DNA from: Austwickia chelonae NBRC 105200
GTDB lineage: Bacteria > Actinomycetota > Actinomycetes > Actinomycetales > Dermatophilaceae
Length of the DNA stretch: 64,000 nt
Assembly (NCBI RefSeq): GCF_000298175.1
Contig: NZ_BAGZ01000008.1
Coordinates: 124,001-188,000, forward strand
Reading direction: 5' to 3'
Part shown: positions 18,010 to 27,004 of the stretch, piece by piece
Layout of the letters: each line of letters opens with the position of its first letter
Position numbering within the stretch: position 1 is the first letter of the stretch
Position numbers and translations under genes: made by a program
The notes under the pieces: model-generated
What the model saw: only the letters and a program-made list of their open reading frames with translations
Database searches by the model: none
Told to the model about the DNA's origin: nothing

Positions 18010-19185
18010 ATGCCAGCCACCGCCGTTCCCCGCCACGAGGTGCCGGTCGACCGTTGCCCCGGTCTGGTCCGCCCCTACGCCTCGAACGACGGGTCGATCG
18101 TGCGCCTGCGCACCGGGGGAGTGGCCGTCGACCTGGACATCCTCGGGGAGATCGTCGCGTTGGCCCGCGAGTACGGGGACGGGACGGTGCAGCTCACCAG
18201 TCGGGGAGCCCTGCAGATCCGGGCGCTGCCCGACCCGCTGCCCGGCGAGCTCACCGACCGGGTCGCCGCCACCGGCATCATCCCCGCGCCGTCCCACGAA
18301 CTCGTCCGCAACATCATCGCCAGCCCGCTGAACGGCTTCGACACCCGCGGGAAGGCCGACATCCGTCCCCTGGTCGCCGCCTACGACGAGATCCTGCGTT
18401 CCCGGCCGGCGACCTCCGCACTGCCCGGACGGTTCCTCGTCGCCTTCGACGACGGACGCGGCGACGTCCTCGCCGAACAGTTCGACCTGGCCTACCGGGC
18501 GATCGACCCGACCCGGGGCATCGTCCACGCCGGGGACCGGTTCCACGGCCGTGAAGTCGCCGCCGCCGATGCCCCCGGCGTGATGGTCGACCTCGCCGAA
18601 GCCTTCCTGGACGCCCGCGCCGGTCTCGACCCCAGCCCCTGGCACATCCGCGAACTGCCCACCCCGCTGCTCGACCCGATCGACGAGATCCCCGCCGTCG
18701 TCTCCGCCCCGGCCGGTGCGGACCGTGAGCCGAGCGCACGTCTCCCGCTGGGTGCCGTCGGCCGCCACCTCGTCGTCGGGGTCCCGCTCGGGCTGCTCAC
18801 CTGCGCACAGTTCGAGGCCCTGACCGAGGCCGCCCGACACACCGGGGCCCGCCATGTCGTCGTCACCCCCTGGCGGAGCATCGTCGTCCCCGAGGGCGCG
18901 GACCACCGGGAGACCTTCGCCGCCGCCGACCTGGCCGTCGACCAGGACTCGCCGTGGGCGCGCCTGGCCGCCTGCACCGGCGCACCCGGCTGTGCCCGGG
19001 CCGAACTGGACACCCGGACCTTCACCCGGCGACTCGCCGACCACCTCGACGGAACAGGACCCCTGGTCTACATCAGCGCCTGCGAACGACGTTGCGGCGC
19101 ACCTGCGGAGGACTACGTCGACCTGCTCCGCCCCGGCACGGTCGAAGAAGCGCTCGCCCGGCCCGGCGTGGTCCGGCACGGCTGA
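18010..19185 (+). CDS. cobG: Precorrin-3B synthase CobG
   Basis: A 391-residue nitrite/sulfite reductase-type protein. CobG uses oxygen and a 4Fe-4S centre to hydroxylate precorrin-3A to precorrin-3B, which marks the aerobic B12 pathway. It has the YGDGTVQLTSRGALQIR and LVRNIIASPLNG segments typical of this family. The four cluster ligands form CX5C (Cys322, Cys328) and CX3C (Cys358, Cys362), close to the C-terminus. ATG at 18010 follows CTGGAGG. It heads the cobG-cobH-cobIJ operon and is divergent from cobN. All ligand residues are present, so it should be active. Confidence 0.93.
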   Translation: MPATAVPRHEVPVDRCPGLVRPYASNDGSIVRLRTGGVAVDLDILGEIVALAREYGDGTVQLTSRGALQIRALPDPLPGELTDRVAATGIIPAPSHELVRNIIASPLNGFDTRGKADIRPLVAAYDEILRSRPATSALPGRFLVAFDDGRGDVLAEQFDLAYRAIDPTRGIVHAGDRFHGREVAAADAPGVMVDLAEAFLDARAGLDPSPWHIRELPTPLLDPIDEIPAVVSAPAGADREPSARLPLGAVGRHLVVGVPLGLLTCAQFEALTEAARHTGARHVVVTPWRSIVVPEGADHRETFAAADLAVDQDSPWARLAACTGAPGCARAELDTRTFTRRLADHLDGTGPLVYISACERRCGAPAEDYVDLLRPGTVEEALARPGVVRHG

Positions 19186-19218
19186 CCGACCCCGCCACCC
19201 ACCCGAGGAGGAAGACCG

Positions 19219-19887
19219 ATGACCCCGCCCGAGGACCTGACCCCGCCGACGCCCCGCTACGACTACTGCCGGGACGGCCGGGAGATCTACACCCGATCCT
19301 TCGCGACCATCCGCGCCGAGGCCGCCCTCGACGGGCTCCCGGAGAACGCCCGCACCGTGGCCGTCCGGATGATGCACGCCTCCGGTGACGTCGACCTGAT
19401 CGGCGACCTCGCCTTCCACCCCCACGTCGTGGCCGCTGCCCGCGGTGCCCTCACCGCAGGCGCCCCCATCTTCGTCGACTCCCACATGGTCGACGCCGGG
19501 ATCACCCGGGCGCGGCTGCCCCGGGACAACCAGGTGATCTGCACCCTGCGCGACCCCCGCACGAAAGAACTCGCCGAGGCCTGGGGCACCACCCGGGCCG
19601 CCGCCGCCGTCTCCCTGTGGGGGCCACGCCTCCAGGGCGCCGTCGTCGCCATCGGGAATGCCCCCACCGCACTCTTCCACCTGCTGGAGATGATCGCCGA
19701 CGGCGGGCCCCGCCCGGCTGCGATCGTCGGCATCCCGGTCGGTTTCATCGGTTCCGCAGAGAGCAAGACCGCGCTCGCCGAGAACCCGTACGGGGTTCCC
19801 TGGCTGGTGGTCCACGGTCGTCGTGGCGGTTCGGCCTTGGCGGCGTCCGCGGTCAATGCTCTCGCCCGTCCGGAGGAGATCCTGTGA
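19219..19887 (+). CDS. cobH: Precorrin-8X methylmutase CobH
   Basis: A 222-residue enzyme that moves the C11 methyl group to C12 of precorrin-8X to give hydrogenobyrinic acid. The catalytic His is His53 in RMMHASGD. The family segments PIFVDSHMVDAGI and NAPTALFHLLEMI are present, followed by IVGIPVGFIGSAESK. ATG follows AGGAGGAAGACCG. The stop overlaps the next start as GTGA. Length is normal. Confidence 0.95.
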   Translation: MTPPEDLTPPTPRYDYCRDGREIYTRSFATIRAEAALDGLPENARTVAVRMMHASGDVDLIGDLAFHPHVVAAARGALTAGAPIFVDSHMVDAGITRARLPRDNQVICTLRDPRTKELAEAWGTTRAAAAVSLWGPRLQGAVVAIGNAPTALFHLLEMIADGGPRPAAIVGIPVGFIGSAESKTALAENPYGVPWLVVHGRRGGSALAASAVNALARPEEIL

Positions 19888-21476
19888 ACGCGGTGGCGCC
19901 CGGACGGCTGTGGGGTGTCGGTGTCGGCCCGGGTGATCCTGAACTGGTCACGGTGAAAGCGGCCCGGATCATCACGGCCGCGGATGTGGTGGCTTACCAT
20001 TCCGGGCCGAGCGGGCGTTCCGGGGCGAGGGCCATCGCCGACGCCTATCTGCGTGAGGGGCAGATCGAGGAACTGATGATGTACCCGGTGACCACTGGCA
20101 CCACCGATCATCCCGGCGGGTATTACGGCGCCATCGAGGACTTCTACGACACGTGGGCTGCCCGCTTGGCAGAGCATCTCGCTGCGGGCCGGGATGTCGT
20201 GGTGCTCGCCGAGGGCGACCCCATGTTCTACGGCTCGTACATGTACCTGCACGACCGACTCGCCGACCGGTTCACCGCCCAGGTGGTTCCCGGGGTGACC
20301 TCGGTGGCCGGGTCGACCGCTGCCGTGGCCACCGGGTTGTGTCGTCATGAGGACGTGTTGACGGTGTTGCCGGGCACGCTTCCGGTGCCTGAGCTGGCTC
20401 GCCGTCTGGCCGACACCGACGCCGCTGTCGTCATGAAACTGGGCCGTACCTTCCCCGGCGTGGTGGAGGCATTGCGTCAGGCCGGTCGGCTCGACGACGC
20501 CTGGTACGTGGAGTTCGCGACCCGGGATGCTCAACGGGTGTTGCCGGTCTCGGCGGTCGATCCCGCTGAGGTGCCTTATATGGCGATGGTGGTGATGGTC
20601 GGGCACGACGTGCGTGCCGATGCGGCGGGGCGGGCCGCCGAGCAACTGGCGTTGGCGGCGGCGGGGCGTCCGCCGGTGGACCAGGGCCCGGCGGAACTGC
20701 TGGTTGTCGGGTTGGGTCCCGGACCGGACCGGTGGCTCACCCCGGAGGTCTCTGCCGCGTTGGCGGAGGTCTCCCACGTGGTCGGTTACGCGCCGTACGT
20801 GGATCGGGTGCCGCAGCGGGTCGGGTTGACCCGGCACGCCAGCGGGAACACCGTCGAGGTCGACCGGGCCCGGTTGGCCTTGGACCTGGCGTTGGCCGGT
20901 GAGAGGGTCGCGGTGGTCTCCGGCGGGGACGCCGGGGTGTTCGGCATGGCTTCGGCGGTTTTCGAGGCTGCGGAGGGCACCGCGGCGGACGGGACGCCGT
21001 ACAGCCGGGTGCCGGTGCGGGTGTTGCCGGGGGTGACGGCCGCGCAGGCTGTCGCGGCCCGAGCCGGTGCCCCGTTGGGTGGCGATTACGCGGTGATCTC
21101 GTTGTCGGACCGGCTGAAACCGTGGGCGGTCGTGGAGGAGCGGCTGCGGGCGGTGAGCCGGGCCGATCTGGTGGTGGCGATCTACAATCCGGCGTCGCGG
21201 ACGCGCACCGAGCAGATCGTCCGCGCCCATGAGGTGTTGTCGGCCGAGCGGGGTGCGGACTGCGTCGTCGTGGTGGGTCGGGATGTGGGCCGGGCCGAGG
21301 AATCGCTCACGGTGACCACTTTGGGTGCTCTGGACCCGCGCAGTATCGACATGAAGTGTTTGCTCGTCGTGGGTGCTCGGGGCACGGTGGTCGACGCTGC
21401 CGGGCGGGCGTGGACGAAACGTTTCGTCCCGGCCCCGGTTGCGGGCACGAGTACTTCTCTCCTGGAAACGGACTGA
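19884..21476 (+). CDS. cobIJ: Fused precorrin-2 C20- and precorrin-3B C17-methyltransferase CobIJ
   Basis: Two SAM-dependent tetrapyrrole methyltransferases in one 530-residue chain. The first (about 1-245, GVGVGPGDPELVT and LAEGDPMFYGS) is CobI, which methylates C20 of precorrin-2. The second (about 262-530, LVVGLGPGPDRWLTP, VSGGDAGVFGMAS and IYNPASRTR) is CobJ, which methylates C17 and contracts the ring. The fusion is common in actinobacteria. GTG at 19884 overlaps the cobH stop (GTGA) and follows GGAGGAG. It converges on the AT-richer membrane-protein gene. Confidence 0.95.
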   Translation: MNAVAPGRLWGVGVGPGDPELVTVKAARIITAADVVAYHSGPSGRSGARAIADAYLREGQIEELMMYPVTTGTTDHPGGYYGAIEDFYDTWAARLAEHLAAGRDVVVLAEGDPMFYGSYMYLHDRLADRFTAQVVPGVTSVAGSTAAVATGLCRHEDVLTVLPGTLPVPELARRLADTDAAVVMKLGRTFPGVVEALRQAGRLDDAWYVEFATRDAQRVLPVSAVDPAEVPYMAMVVMVGHDVRADAAGRAAEQLALAAAGRPPVDQGPAELLVVGLGPGPDRWLTPEVSAALAEVSHVVGYAPYVDRVPQRVGLTRHASGNTVEVDRARLALDLALAGERVAVVSGGDAGVFGMASAVFEAAEGTAADGTPYSRVPVRVLPGVTAAQAVAARAGAPLGGDYAVISLSDRLKPWAVVEERLRAVSRADLVVAIYNPASRTRTEQIVRAHEVLSAERGADCVVVVGRDVGRAEESLTVTTLGALDPRSIDMKCLLVVGARGTVVDAAGRAWTKRFVPAPVAGTSTSLLETD

Positions 21477-21572
21477 GCCTTCATCGTTTTCCTCGCACGG
21501 TGTTCGCGTGCGGAGGTCGTTCGGGAACAGGGCAGGGATTCTGATCTCTGTCCTGAACCGATCGATTCGACA

Positions 21573-22904
21573 TTACTGAACGGCGATGTTCTCTTTGGTC
21601 GAAGGCTGTCGGTATCGCCGAAGAAGGGTCTCCAAAAAATTCTCGGAGGAAGCCGTGCCGGTGGGGTGAATCCGAGGCAGCATCAGTGCGAAAAGAATAA
21701 ATACGAGAGTGGCTCCGTTGTAAGCCCAGGTTAAATATTGATACCAGGAGTGCTGGCCCCATCCGGTCAGGAGGACAAAAGCCACGCTCATGAACCCCAT
21801 GATTCCCCAGACGCCAGCTATGGTCCTCAGGAGGAATGTCCCGACGACGGTGATCACAAGGCAAGTAACGGCAGTGATCAGGGGGAGATGGGGGACGCTG
21901 GTGCTGCTGGTCCCCAGGGAAGCTTTCTCGAACGGGGCATAGACCGACGGGTCCAAAAAATATGGTGTGAAAATAAGTAAGGCAGATAGGGTGCCGGCAG
22001 GAATGGCGCCGAACATCATGGTCTTTGCTCCAAAGTGTCGCCACAGCAACGCGATCAACGGCAATGCCACGACGGCATAAATGAAGCGATAAGAAAAGGC
22101 TAGGGCGAAGAGTAGCGACATCGCAATATAGGCAGACATCCACCAGCGACTGAGATGAGATTTTCGGGCTAGCAGGTAGACACATGTGCCCGATATGGCC
22201 AAGGCGGCCCCATTCAGCCATCCGTCGGATTGGATGCTGATTTCCAGGCGCATCGCGGGGCTGAATATCAGGAGGGCTCCACTGATGAATCCGGCTCGTG
22301 GCCCGCACAGCACGGCCAAGAAGATCATGGTCATCAATAACCAGGTCAATCCTTGCCAGTAGAGGTCCCCATGGAGGGTGGCGAATGGCCCGGCCAGGAT
22401 GATTCCGCCCAGCATGGGGCTAATCGTGTTGTCGAGCTGCGTGTGTCGATAGTAGGGATTCTTTCCGGCGACGAGCTCTTCCCATCCGTACTGGAGGGCT
22501 GTGGCGCGGTCTGTGACCGGGGCGTAATGGCTCACATAGGCTCGATATATGTAATAAGCCGAAGCCATGACCACGATGATCCCCAGGATCGACAACAGGT
22601 CAATCCAGATATTCTCACGCTTTACGTTGAATAGTATCAATGCAATGGAAAAAGCTATGACACTCAAAACCACGGTAATTCCGGGGCTCCAAAAAGGGTT
22701 TCCCATGGGGCCAAGGTTCCAGGAATCGCCCCCGCCCCTGGAGAGATATCCGATGGGGAGCCAGCTCAATAATGCGTAGACCAGGGATAGTGGGACGATC
22801 TTGATCGGGTGCCATCGATGAATTGTCCACCCGGCGCCCCTTCTCCGTGAATAGCCCAACTCGGTGAATTTTTCATCCGTCGGACGGACAGAGGCGAGGT
22901 TCAT
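21573..22904 (-). CDS. Polytopic membrane protein, GT-C/GT87-like glycosyltransferase candidate
   Basis: A 443-residue protein with about eleven or twelve hydrophobic helices. The first external loop has TDRATALQYGWEEL then AGKNPYY, reminiscent of polyprenyl-phosphate-dependent GT-C mannosyltransferases (an acidic residue early in the loop and a G-NPY motif). This would place it in assembly of a cell-envelope glycan, but no family match is certain. ATG at 22904 follows AGGGAGAAAG; an upstream in-frame extension to 23150 looks non-coding. Base composition is clearly more AT-rich than its neighbours (AAA, AAT and ATA codons are frequent), suggesting horizontal acquisition. It converges with cobIJ. 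Confidence 0.6.
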   Translation of the reverse strand: MNLASVRPTDEKFTELGYSRRRGAGWTIHRWHPIKIVPLSLVYALLSWLPIGYLSRGGGDSWNLGPMGNPFWSPGITVVLSVIAFSIALILFNVKRENIWIDLLSILGIIVVMASAYYIYRAYVSHYAPVTDRATALQYGWEELVAGKNPYYRHTQLDNTISPMLGGIILAGPFATLHGDLYWQGLTWLLMTMIFLAVLCGPRAGFISGALLIFSPAMRLEISIQSDGWLNGAALAISGTCVYLLARKSHLSRWWMSAYIAMSLLFALAFSYRFIYAVVALPLIALLWRHFGAKTMMFGAIPAGTLSALLIFTPYFLDPSVYAPFEKASLGTSSTSVPHLPLITAVTCLVITVVGTFLLRTIAGVWGIMGFMSVAFVLLTGWGQHSWYQYLTWAYNGATLVFILFALMLPRIHPTGTASSENFLETLLRRYRQPSTKENIAVQ

Positions 22905-23667
22905 CAACTTTCTCCCTATTTTTCGGGTCGCCGCATTGAATGCAATCCTTTTGCATGAATTGGGATTATTTTCCGGTTCGGTCACCGGGGACTTTAGCGA
23001 AGCGGTCTGATCACTTCCGACAGTTGAACATTCCTTGGTCAAGTCGTTATTAAATAGAGATTTTTGGGGTCCGTTCCCTGTCTCTCTATATGCGGGCAGC
23101 TCCCGGCCTCCGATGGGTGGGCTGGGCTGAATGTGCTGATGACAGTGCATTGAGTGAGGGCGCAGAGTGCATCATTGATCAGGTCGCATCATTCACTCCG
23201 TCACGGAGTTCTGGATTCATCATCTTTATTCAAGCGAGGCGGCCTAAAAATGTGGCGAATGCGGTGTGGCTCGAAGCGGCGGCCAGCCCCCGCAACCGAG
23301 CAAACAGACCGATGAACAGCCGACGCCACCAGATAAAGCGCCGACCGGCCCGCATCGCTCCTGCAGCAATGAGCGCTCCGTCCGGCCGCCACGCTCCGAG
23401 AACGTCCCAGGGAAGGCGACATCGATCACCGATGACGACTCGGAACGAGCCGTCACTCATCCGGACGTATCAGTACGTCCGGATGACATGGAGGCCGCTC
23501 GGTCTCGACCCGGCCACTCGACGAAATCTCGAGGACGACCCCGAAAGCAGATTCGGAAAGAACACAGCGAGAAAACCGACACGAACAGCCTGTACGCGCC
23601 CTTTGACCGCCACCTACTCTGGGCTGAAGGGCACAGCATCCACCGAAAGACCATCAGTGGAGGAACC
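22905..23667. other. AT-richer intergenic region without a clear gene
   Basis: About 760 bases between the membrane glycosyltransferase-like gene and the DUF4870 gene. Open frames occur (for example 23090-23671 plus), but they lack a ribosome site and give Arg/Pro/Ser-rich translations, so none is called. The left 250 bases share the lower GC of the neighbouring gene and probably hold its promoter. A perfect 12-bp inverted repeat lies at 23458-23485. Confidence 0.5.
23458..23485. repeat. Perfect 12-bp inverted repeat with 4-base loop
   Basis: CATCCGGACGTA, loop TCAG, TACGTCCGGATG. It has no T-run on either side, and lies about 180 bases before the DUF4870 start. It could be an operator, a terminator for an unseen transcript, or a recombination remnant. 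Confidence 0.5.
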
Positions 23668-24207
23668 ATGAGCTCACCCACCTCTGATCCGCACGGCCAT
23701 CCTGGACCGAGCAGCCAGTCAGATTTCCACGGACCGTATCCGCAGACCGGCACACCCGGTCAGTACTGGGCTTCCACCGGCGGATACGACGCTCCCGGCG
23801 CAGGGCCGCAGGACTACGTTCCACCCCGCCCCGGGGCACCCCGGCAGGTGACCGCTCAAGACCGGACGACGGCGACACTCACCCATCTGACGCCCCTCCT
23901 CGCGATGCTGTTCACCGTCGGTTGGCTGTCCTTCGCCGGTCCGCTGATCATGTGGGCCGTCCACAAGGACAACAACGACTTCGTCCGACGGTCGGCCGCC
24001 GCCGCCTTCAACTTCAACCTGTCGATGTGGCTGCTGGGCGTCATCGGATGGGTCTGCGTGTTGACATTGCTGCTGATCCCGGTCGGTGTGCCGCTGCTAC
24101 TGTTCGCCTTCTTCGTCCAGATCATCCTGCACATCGTCGCCGCCGTCCGCGCCAACCAGGGCGAGATCTACCGGTATCCGATGCAATTCCTGAACGTGCT
24201 CTCCTGA
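23668..24207 (+). CDS. DUF4870 small membrane protein
   Basis: A 179-residue protein. The first 75 residues are Pro/Gly/Ser/Gln-rich and disordered. The rest has three hydrophobic helices in the DUF4870 pattern: TATLTHLTPLLAMLF, then GPLIMWAVHKDNNDFVRRSA, then a long hydrophobic stretch ending in IVAAVRANQGEIYRYP. ATG at 23668 follows GGAGGAACC; an open frame reaching further upstream is rejected. DUF4870 proteins have no established function. Confidence 0.85.
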   Translation: MSSPTSDPHGHPGPSSQSDFHGPYPQTGTPGQYWASTGGYDAPGAGPQDYVPPRPGAPRQVTAQDRTTATLTHLTPLLAMLFTVGWLSFAGPLIMWAVHKDNNDFVRRSAAAAFNFNLSMWLLGVIGWVCVLTLLLIPVGVPLLLFAFFVQIILHIVAAVRANQGEIYRYPMQFLNVLS

Positions 24208-24274
24208 CCCCGGACGGACGGAACGTGTACGGTCGTCGGCGGGCGTAGCCGACCCGTGCCGCGACGCCGGGAAC

Positions 24275-24853
24275 TCACCCCGGGAATCTACGCATCACCA
24301 GACGCGGACGCCCCGAAGCGACCGCGTCGGTCTGCCCCACGACCACGAAACCCACCTTCTCGAACATCGCCCGCGTGCCCACGAAAGCCATCGTCACGTC
24401 GATCCGGCCACCCTCGGCATCCACCGGGTAGGCCTCCACCGCAGGAGCACCGTGCCCGAAAGCATGTGCGACCGCGCCTGCCAACAGGTCGGTCGTGTAC
24501 CCGCGCCGCCGATACCCGCCACGGATCACCGTGCAGATGACGCTCCACACCGGAAGATCATCGACCGGGAGAATCCGCGACGAAGCCACCAACTTGGGTA
24601 TGTCGGCACGCGGGCCGACATGACACCAACCGACCGGTTCACCGTCGACATAACCGACCACGCCCGGCGCCACGGGCCGCTCGCACAAAGCCCGCATCGC
24701 CCGCTCCCGGTCGCCACCGCCCACAGCGCGGACATCACCGGCCCGCAACCGGTGCACCACACACCAACAATGCGTCGACCTGCGGTTCGGATTGACCACA
24801 TCGGCGAAATCATCGAATCGCTCCGGGGTCAACGGGAAGGTCTCGAAGGCCAT
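24275..24853 (-). CDS. GNAT-family N-acetyltransferase
   Basis: A 192-residue protein with the GNAT acetyl-CoA-binding segment VIRGGYRRRGYTTDLLAGAVAHA (compare R/Q-x-x-G-x-G/A) and a C-terminal FEKVGFVVVGQTD strand typical of the fold. It resembles the small group with an N-terminal NRRSTHCWCVV stretch. ATG at 24853 has only a GGGGG-type weak site. It lies 58 bases after cobM on the same strand and may be the last gene of the starch/cobLM transcript. Acceptor substrate unknown; no evident B12 link. Confidence 0.8.
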   Translation of the reverse strand: MAFETFPLTPERFDDFADVVNPNRRSTHCWCVVHRLRAGDVRAVGGGDRERAMRALCERPVAPGVVGYVDGEPVGWCHVGPRADIPKLVASSRILPVDDLPVWSVICTVIRGGYRRRGYTTDLLAGAVAHAFGHGAPAVEAYPVDAEGGRIDVTMAFVGTRAMFEKVGFVVVGQTDAVASGRPRLVMRRFPG

Positions 24854-24911
24854 ACCCCCATCAAGGCATGACGGCACGGAGGCCGCCACCGGGAAGGCCT
24901 CCGCCACCGGT

Positions 24912-25670
24912 TCAGCCCTCCCGCGGCGCGACGGTCCGGCACCGGTCGGAATACAGGTGCGACTCGACGAAACCCTCCGCATCCAACGCCCAACCGACGA
25001 TGACGACCGCAGCCTGACGCAGACCCTCCGCCTCGACCTGATCGGCGATATCGGCCAAGGTGCCCCGCAACACCAACTCGTCAGGCTGCTCCGCCCGCGA
25101 GACCACCGCCACCGGACAGTCCGCCCCGTACGGCCTGACCAACTCCCCGGCGAGCCGACGCACATGCCGGATCGACAGATGCAGCACCAACGTGGCCCGG
25201 GTCTCCGCGAAAGCAGCCAAGGACTCCCGCTCCGGCATCTGGGTGGACACCTTGTGCGTCCGGGTGAGCACCACGCTCTGCGTCACCTCCGGAACCGTCA
25301 ACTCCCGGGAGAGCAATGCCGCCGCTGCCGCATAAGCAGGCACCCCCGGAGTGACATCCCACGGGACCCCGGCCCGGTCCAACCGCCGCCCCTGCTCGGC
25401 CACCGCCGAATAGATCGACGGATCACCCGAACACAGCCGGGCCACATCCAACCCCCGCCCGTGGGCATCCACCAGGACCGCCGTGATCTGATCCAGGTCC
25501 AGCCCCTGCGTGTCGACCAGCTCGACACCCTCCGGGCAATGACCCAACACATCCTCGGTGACATAGGTACCGGCGTACAGACACACCGGGGAAGCCGCCA
25601 ACAAGCGCACCGCCCGCACCGTCAACAGATCGGCCGCGCCCGGCCCCGCACCGATGAAATGGACGGTCAT
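24912..25670 (-). CDS. cobM: Precorrin-4 C11-methyltransferase CobM
   Basis: A 252-residue SAM-dependent tetrapyrrole methyltransferase that adds the C11 methyl group to precorrin-4. Family motifs: FIGAGPGAADLLTVRA at the N-terminus, ARLCSGDPSIYSAVAEQ, and DVTPGVPAYAAAAALL. The ATG at 25670 overlaps the cobL stop as ATGA. Length matches CobM/CbiF. Confidence 0.95.
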   Translation of the reverse strand: MTVHFIGAGPGAADLLTVRAVRLLAASPVCLYAGTYVTEDVLGHCPEGVELVDTQGLDLDQITAVLVDAHGRGLDVARLCSGDPSIYSAVAEQGRRLDRAGVPWDVTPGVPAYAAAAALLSRELTVPEVTQSVVLTRTHKVSTQMPERESLAAFAETRATLVLHLSIRHVRRLAGELVRPYGADCPVAVVSRAEQPDELVLRGTLADIADQVEAEGLRQAAVVIVGWALDAEGFVESHLYSDRCRTVAPREG

Positions 25671-26977
25671 GCGTTCTCCTCACAGGAAGGGCCGGCCGAC
25701 CCGGACGGAACAGGCTTCACCGTGCTCCACTGCACGACGGTGCGGGACGGCGACCAGCCGATATAACTGCCGATCGGTTCAGCAGTCTCCACGGCGATCC
25801 GGGCCAGATCCCCACCCCAACGACGATAGGACGACACCGCCAGGGCCTCGGTCTCCGCAGTGACCCCGTGGACGACCACACGGCCCCCCGGGCGCACCGC
25901 GGCGTACGCGGCCTCGACGATCTCCTCCCGGGCACCGCCCCCGATGAAAACCGCATCCGGGGCCTGCGCCGCCAACTCGGGAGCCGACCGGGCCCCCAAC
26001 AGGACATCGGCGACCGCCGCATGCACCACCGTCACCTGCCCGCCCACCCCCAACCGGTCGACATTGCGCAGGATGCGGGCGAAACGATCCGGATGGCGCT
26101 CCACCGACACCACCCGGTTACGAGGATGCACCCGGGCCCACTCGATGCCGACCGAACCGGCACCGGCACCCAGATCCCACAACAAGGCCCCCGGAGTAGG
26201 TGCCAGATGGGCGAGCGCCGTCGCCCGGATATGTCTCTTCGTGAGCTGACCGTCGTTCTCGAAGGCGTCGTCCGGCAGACCGGGAACCACCGAACGTACC
26301 GGCGCACCCGGGGCAGGACGCGCCTCCACCGTGAGCAGACACAACGCCGGCAACCCCTCGGGCGGGCAGAACGCCCACCGGTCGGCATCACCCTCCACCC
26401 GCGACTCGTCCGGACCACCCAACCGACCCCACACCGTCAACCGGCTCGGACCGTACCCCTCCTCGACGGCGATCCGGGCGATCCGGGCGACATCGTCCGG
26501 ACCGGAGAGCAGGACCACCAGCCGGGCGCCCGGAGCCAGATCACGACGCAACCGGCCCAAGTCGCGGCCGACCACGGTGACCACCTCGCAACTCTCCGCC
26601 GACCACCCCTGACGGGCCCGGGCCAGAGCCGCCGAGGACACCCCAGGATGGATACGCACCGACCCGGCCCCCAACAGGTCGACCAAAGTGCTGCCGACAC
26701 CGGACACCAACGGGTCCCCACTGGCCAGAACGACCACCCGGCGACCCTCGACATCACGCAACAGATCAGGCAGACCGGCACGCAACGGGCTGGGCCACGG
26801 GCATCGCACCGCGCGATGCCCCTCGGGCAACAACTCCAGGTGACGCGGGCCACCGAGGACGACCTCGGCCCCGTCGATCAGCACACGTTCCGGAGACCCC
26901 TCGGAGGGCAGACCACCGGCCCCCACACCCACGACATCGATCACGCTGGTCGACCTTACCGGCAAGAACGTCGGCAC
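25667..26977 (-). CDS. cobL: Precorrin-6Y C5,15-methyltransferase (decarboxylating) CobL
   Basis: A 436-residue fusion of CbiE and CbiT functions: it methylates C5 and C15 and decarboxylates the C12 acetate. The N-terminal half (about 1-200) has VVGVGAGGLPSEG and LASGDPLVSGVG; the C-terminal half has the Rossmann methyltransferase motif LLWDLGAGAGSVGIEWARVHP. GTG at 26977 follows GGAGGG; a second GTG at 26944 is an alternative with a weaker site. It starts 27 bases after the stop of the GH13 gene on the same strand, so it is probably transcribed with the alpha-glucan operon as well as from any local promoter. Confidence 0.95.
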   Translation of the reverse strand: MPTFLPVRSTSVIDVVGVGAGGLPSEGSPERVLIDGAEVVLGGPRHLELLPEGHRAVRCPWPSPLRAGLPDLLRDVEGRRVVVLASGDPLVSGVGSTLVDLLGAGSVRIHPGVSSAALARARQGWSAESCEVVTVVGRDLGRLRRDLAPGARLVVLLSGPDDVARIARIAVEEGYGPSRLTVWGRLGGPDESRVEGDADRWAFCPPEGLPALCLLTVEARPAPGAPVRSVVPGLPDDAFENDGQLTKRHIRATALAHLAPTPGALLWDLGAGAGSVGIEWARVHPRNRVVSVERHPDRFARILRNVDRLGVGGQVTVVHAAVADVLLGARSAPELAAQAPDAVFIGGGAREEIVEAAYAAVRPGGRVVVHGVTAETEALAVSSYRRWGGDLARIAVETAEPIGSYIGWSPSRTVVQWSTVKPVPSGSAGPSCEENA

Positions 26978-27004
26978 GCCCGACCCTCCGCCACAGCACC
27001 GACG

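Noticed and set aside
23090-23671. 193-codon open frame upstream of the DUF4870 gene
   Set aside because: No Shine-Dalgarno and a random-like translation; the DUF4870 gene starting at 23668 is in another frame with a good site.
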